Positions 61,027 to 64,000 of a stretch of 64,000 nt of DNA are shown piece by piece. The notes under the pieces are model-generated. The model was not told the origin of the DNA and did no database searches. It saw only the letters and a list, made by a program, of their open reading frames with translations. The DNA lies in assembly GCA_016185395.1 (NCBI GenBank), contig JACPNR010000014.1, forward strand, positions 1-64,000, given 5' to 3'. Each line of letters begins with the position of its first letter. The stretch's first letter is position 1. Both the position numbers and the translations under genes were made by a program. Origin of the DNA: Candidatus Korobacter versatilis. GTDB taxonomy: Bacteria; Acidobacteriota; Terriglobia; Terriglobales; Acidobacteriaceae.

Positions 61027-61062
61027 GGCAGTCCACAGTGGACGGTGCACAGTCCACAGTGG
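61027..61062. repeat. CAGTCCACAGTGG word repeat
   Basis: CAGTCCACAGTGGAC, GGTG, CACAGTCCACAGTGG: a direct repeat of a self-complementary word just after the phosphoesterase stop, before a terminator. Confidence 0.7.
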
Positions 61063-61071
61063 CCGAAAGAC

Positions 61072-61102
61072 AAGAAGCTGCGCTCGCGCGCAGCTTCTTC
61101 TG
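61072..61102. terminator. Bidirectional hairpin terminator
   Basis: 12-bp perfect stem AAGAAGCTGCGC / GCGCAGCTTCTT with loop TCGC, between the convergent phosphoesterase and glgC genes. T tracts are short on both sides. Confidence 0.8.
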
Positions 61103-61112
61103 CTTCCGAGGC

Positions 61113-62363
61113 CTACTCGCTGGTGAAGTAGTCCACCGTGACGGGGTTCTCGAACAGGGAATAGTCGCGCGTGACCACGGTGATGCCGCTATCGGTGACG
61201 AAATAGCGCTGGCGGTCGGCCTCGGCGTCGAAGCCGATGACCGTCCCCTCGGGGATGTGGACGTCGCGATCGATGATGGCCTTCTTGATGCGGCAATGCC
61301 GGCCGATGTTCACGTGCGAGAAGACGATGGAGTCGTCGAGCTCGGTGTAGGAGTTCACGCGGACATCCGGCGAGAGCACGGAGCGCCGCACCACGCCACC
61401 GGAAACGATGCATCCGCTGGAGATGATGGAATCGAGCGCCGTGCCCATGCGGTCCGGCTCGTTGAACACGAACTTCGCCGGCGGATACTGCCGCTGGTGC
61501 GTGCGGATCGGCCACTCGTTGTCGTAGAGATTGAACACCGGCGACACCGAGACCACGTCCATGTTGGCTTCGTAGTAGGCCTCGAGCGTCCCGACGTCGC
61601 GCCAGTACAGCGCTTCCTTCTTGTTCTCGTCCACGAAGTTGAAGCTGTAGACCTTGTACTCGTCCACCATCTTGGGCAGGATGTCGTGCCCGAAATCGTG
61701 CGACGAGTTGGGGTCTTCCGCGTCCTTGAGCAGCACGGGGATGAGCACGTCCGTGTTGAACAGGTAGACGCCCATCGAGCCCGACACCATGCGCGGGTTG
61801 TAGGGCGAGCGCAGGTCGGTCTTCTGCGGCTTTTCCTGGAAGCCGACGACGCGCGAGTTGCGATCGATCTCCACCACGCCGAAGCGATACGTCTCCTCCG
61901 GCTCGATGAGGATGGTAGCGAGCGTGCAATCGGCGCCGGAATCGAGGTGCTGGCGCAGCATGCGCTCGTAATTCATCTTGTAGATGTGGTCGCCGCTCAG
62001 GATGAGCACGTGCTTGGGCTGCTCGGAGCCGATGGAATAGATGTTCTGGTACACCGCGTCGGCGGTGCCCAGGTACCAGTTCTCGCTCACGCGCTTCATC
62101 GGCGGCAGGATCTCTACGAACTCGCCGAGATCGCGCGCCACGATGTTCCATCCCTCGCGGATGTGCCGGTTGAGCGAGAGCGCCTTGTACTGCGTGAGGA
62201 TGTATACGTGGCGCAGGTCGCTGTTGATGCAGTTCGAGAGCGTGATGTCGATGATGCGGTAGATGCCGCCGAAGGTCACCGCCGGCTTGGCGCGGTCGCG
62301 CGTGAGGGGATACAGGCGCTCTCCCGCGCCTCCGGCCAGCAGGACTGCCAAGGTGTCTTTCAT
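61113..62363 (-). CDS. glgC: Glucose-1-phosphate adenylyltransferase
   Basis: 416 residues. Nucleotidyltransferase core LAVLLAGGAGERLYPLTRDRAKPAVTFGGIYRIIDITLSNCINS, WYLGTADAVYQN, LSGDHIYKMNYE, FQEKP, SMGVYLFNTDVL and DVGTLEAYYEANMD; the C-terminal left-handed beta-helix follows (GCIVSGGVVRRSVLSPDVRVNSYTELDDSIV). It makes ADP-glucose for glycogen synthesis. No other glg gene is in the window. Confidence 0.97.
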   Translation of the reverse strand: MKDTLAVLLAGGAGERLYPLTRDRAKPAVTFGGIYRIIDITLSNCINSDLRHVYILTQYKALSLNRHIREGWNIVARDLGEFVEILPPMKRVSENWYLGTADAVYQNIYSIGSEQPKHVLILSGDHIYKMNYERMLRQHLDSGADCTLATILIEPEETYRFGVVEIDRNSRVVGFQEKPQKTDLRSPYNPRMVSGSMGVYLFNTDVLIPVLLKDAEDPNSSHDFGHDILPKMVDEYKVYSFNFVDENKKEALYWRDVGTLEAYYEANMDVVSVSPVFNLYDNEWPIRTHQRQYPPAKFVFNEPDRMGTALDSIISSGCIVSGGVVRRSVLSPDVRVNSYTELDDSIVFSHVNIGRHCRIKKAIIDRDVHIPEGTVIGFDAEADRQRYFVTDSGITVVTRDYSLFENPVTVDYFTSE

Positions 62364-62483
62364 CGGCGTTCCGATTCGTGGCCGCGGCCGCTAGAGAAGA
62401 TGCCGCCGGCCTGATCGAGTTTTCGAGCATAGCACAGGAAAAATGGCGGCGTGGTGGCGGCCAAGGTACGCGCCTGTACCAGA

Positions 62484-62511
62484 AAGGCCATCCGCAGTCG
62501 CGGATGGCCTT
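62484..62511. terminator. Hairpin after the small ORF at 62526
   Basis: 12-bp perfect stem AAGGCCATCCGC / GCGGATGGCCTT with loop AGTC. On the minus strand only a short T run follows, so it is a weak terminator candidate. Confidence 0.65.
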
Positions 62512-62525
62512 GGCCTTGCGGCCGG

Positions 62526-62819
62526 TTATTCCACCCGGATGCGCAGCGACTTCAGGAACTTCAGGTCCTGGGCGTTGATCTTGAATTGCGTGTCGGACTC
62601 ATTACCGCGGCGCGGGGCGGTCACCGGCTCGGCTGCGGGTTCGTCCTCGTTCTCCGCGTCGCGCTTGCTGAACCCGATGGTGGCCTCGAGCACCAGGAAC
62701 ACGTCGTAACCGTGCGCCTTGATCTTGGCGATGGCGTCGCCGATCGGCTCCGATTCGCTAAGGCTTTCGTTGATGGCGTCGCCAAGCTGCTTCATCAGGT
62801 GTTTGAGTCGGTCGTCCAA
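62526..62819 (-). CDS. Small conserved-looking protein of unknown function
   Basis: 97 residues from TTG 62819 (GGGGAG 6 nt upstream); the frame extends to 62921 but that part is Arg/Pro-rich and lacks a ribosome site. The N-terminal half is helical (LDDRLKHLMKQLGDAINESLSESEPIGDAIAKIKAHGYDVFLVLEATIGF), followed by an acidic linker and a C-terminal INAQDLKFLKSLRIRVE. No recognised domain. The helical and hydrophobic pattern suggest a soluble dimer. Confidence 0.65.
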   Translation of the reverse strand: MDDRLKHLMKQLGDAINESLSESEPIGDAIAKIKAHGYDVFLVLEATIGFSKRDAENEDEPAAEPVTAPRRGNESDTQFKINAQDLKFLKSLRIRVE

Positions 62820-63032
62820 CGTTGTCTCCCCGGCGCGTGCCCTTGGCGTCCTAAGAACGCCCCCAGGCCGGCGCCGCGATTTACGGGGCGTGGGGCCCAA
62901 TTTCTGCTGCCGGTCCTGCACGGTGTTCTGCGCTTGAAGATTGGATGCTGCCCCCCAGCCGCGAGTTTCGCGGGGTTGCGCCGTATTCTGCGGCTACTCT
63001 GGATTCCTGGTGTGGCTGGTAGTATCAGCGGC

Positions 63033-63290
63033 GTGGACACCGCCACCTTCCTCACCGCTCTCTGGCGCGGCATTCAGGCGTTCGTCCGCGCCGTGCGCCA
63101 GGCGGTCACCCAGCTCTTCCACCAGATCATTGGTGTCTTCTTCTTCGTGTTCTTCGCCCTGGGCGTGGCCGCGCTCGTCCGGGAATGGGGCAGGTGGACC
63201 ACGGCGAACCTGGCGGTCACGGCGGTCTTCACGGCGGTGTTCGCCTGGTTCACGGCCGAGTCGTTCTGGCGCGCGCGGAAAAGCCAATGA
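63033..63290 (+). CDS. Small two-TM membrane protein
   Basis: 85 residues from GTG 63033. An amphipathic start (DTATFLTALWRGIQAFVRAVRQAVTQLF) precedes TM1 (IIGVFFFVFFALGVAALV) and TM2 (LAVTAVFTAVFAWFTAESFW). The frame extends upstream but only the hydrophobic part looks coding. No family recognised. 58 bp separate it from the mutase gene. Confidence 0.65.
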   Translation: MDTATFLTALWRGIQAFVRAVRQAVTQLFHQIIGVFFFVFFALGVAALVREWGRWTTANLAVTAVFTAVFAWFTAESFWRARKSQ

Positions 63291-63348
63291 AGCCAGGAGG
63301 GCGCCAGGGATGCAGAGGTTGATGCAGAGGTTATAGTTATCGGTCCCG

Positions 63349-64000
63349 ATGAGTAAGCCGAAAGAAAAGCCGGACTCCAAGGCCGTCTCTCCTCAAGCGG
63401 AGACCTCTTCCCACATTCCGGTCGCGCCGCTCTACACACCCGCCGATCTCAGGGTTGCGAATAGCGACTCGAATAGCGACGCGGATAACGGCTGGGACTA
63501 CGACGCCCAGGTCGGCTATCCCGGCCAGGCGCCGTTCACGCGCGGCGTGCAGCCCACCATGTATCGCGGGCGGCTTTGGACCATGCGCCAGTACGCCGGC
63601 ATGGGTGACGCCGAGGAATCCAACCGCCGCTACAAGTATCTGCTCGCCCACGGGACGACCGGGCTCTCCGTCGCCTTCGACCTGCCGACGCAGATCGGCA
63701 TGGATTCTGACGCCGCTCTTGCCGCCGGCGAGGTCGGCAAGGTCGGCGTGGCCATCGATTCCATCGAGGACATGGAGCGTCTCTTCGCCGGCATCCCGCT
63801 CGAGCAGATCTCGACCTCGATGACGATCAACGCGACCGCGTCCATCCTGCTGGCGCTCTACATCGCCGTCGCGAAGCGCTCGGGGGCCGACGTCAGGAAG
63901 ATCTCCGGCACGGTGCAGAACGACGTGCTCAAGGAATACATCGCGCGCGGGACGTACATCTATCCCATCGCGCAGGCGATGCGCATCGTCACCGACATCT
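63349..64000 (+). CDS. Methylmalonyl-CoA mutase, catalytic subunit, 5' part
   Basis: First 217 codons; runs off the right edge. After a 50-residue tail the substrate-binding TIM-barrel begins: [65 protein letters not shown] is diagnostic of B12-dependent acyl-CoA mutases, then [23 protein letters not shown] and [22 protein letters not shown]-methylmalonyl-CoA/succinyl-CoA interconversion is the commonest role; ethylmalonyl or isobutyryl variants cannot be excluded without the rest. A TATAGT lies 18 bp before the start. Confidence 0.94.
   Translation, partial: MSKPKEKPDSKAVSPQAETSSHIPVAPLYTPADLRVANSDSNSDADNGWDYDAQVGYPGQAPFTRGVQPTMYRGRLWTMRQYAGMGDAEESNRRYKYLLAHGTTGLSVAFDLPTQIGMDSDAALAAGEVGKVGVAIDSIEDMERLFAGIPLEQISTSMTINATASILLALYIAVAKRSGADVRKISGTVQNDVLKEYIARGTYIYPIAQAMRIVTDI

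Overview
The window is GC-rich, densely coded chromosomal DNA from a Gram-negative bacterium, most likely an acidobacterium (phylum Acidobacteriota). The basis is three adjacent proteins of the Acidobacteria-typical VWFA-related family, an Oar-like TonB-dependent receptor with an N-terminal carboxypeptidase-regulatory-like domain, outer-membrane beta-barrel and Lgt genes, and many GCCGGCG-type interspersed palindromes. No rRNA, tRNA, CRISPR array, insertion sequence or prophage was seen.

Layout. 1-9.8 kb: the 5' two thirds or more of an RHS/YD-repeat lipoprotein gene running off the left edge, an M48 protease, a stand-alone Clp-type AAA+ ATPase, a LysM/DUF4015 glycosidase whose signal anchor lies in another frame, ilvE, and an MglA-type GTPase. 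9.9-13.7 kb: three VWFA-related paralogues. 13.7-19.3 kb: RluD-type pseudouridine synthase, lgt, a structured non-coding stretch, and a three-gene unit (small membrane protein, methyltransferase, membrane-bound sulfatase-like protein). 19.3-26.6 kb (minus strand): a translation/cell-division block reading infC-rpmI-rplT-pheS-pheT, then a Tat-exported HisC-like aminotransferase split by an in-frame TAG, a ZapB-like coiled coil and zapA. infC starts with AUC. 26.6-30 kb: an orphan DHp-like membrane protein, mtaB (probably leaderless), a response regulator, a zinc ribbon protein and rpsU.

30-43.5 kb: an Oar-like receptor divergent from a gamma-carbonic anhydrase, then hisS and aspS. The aspS reading frame continues about 240 codons past the normal C terminus into A+T-richer DNA. 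Then come a VOC protein, an unknown membrane protein, mutL, an AlkZ-like protein and cmk. 43.7-53.2 kb is a tight four-gene operon that I regard as the most interesting system here: membrane HEAT-repeat protein, processive GT2 synthase, membrane-anchored TPR protein fused to a glycosidase-like barrel, and a TPR plus outer-membrane beta-barrel protein carrying a 17-copy 36-bp minisatellite. The layout resembles synthase-dependent exopolysaccharide export (Pga/Pel logic) with unfamiliar parts. 53.3-64 kb: a Ser/Thr kinase fused to a degenerate class III cyclase domain, an ECF sigma / anti-sigma / envelope-protein operon, a Tat phosphoesterase (phospholipase C family), glgC, two small proteins, and the start of a methylmalonyl-CoA mutase gene.

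A feature running through the whole window is a set of gap sequences built from short repeated words (about 7-11 nt). Each locus uses different words, the words are often arranged as inverted pairs, and they sit at gene boundaries, several of them where a Shine-Dalgarno sequence would be expected. All identifications are by eye from motifs; nothing was searched against databases.
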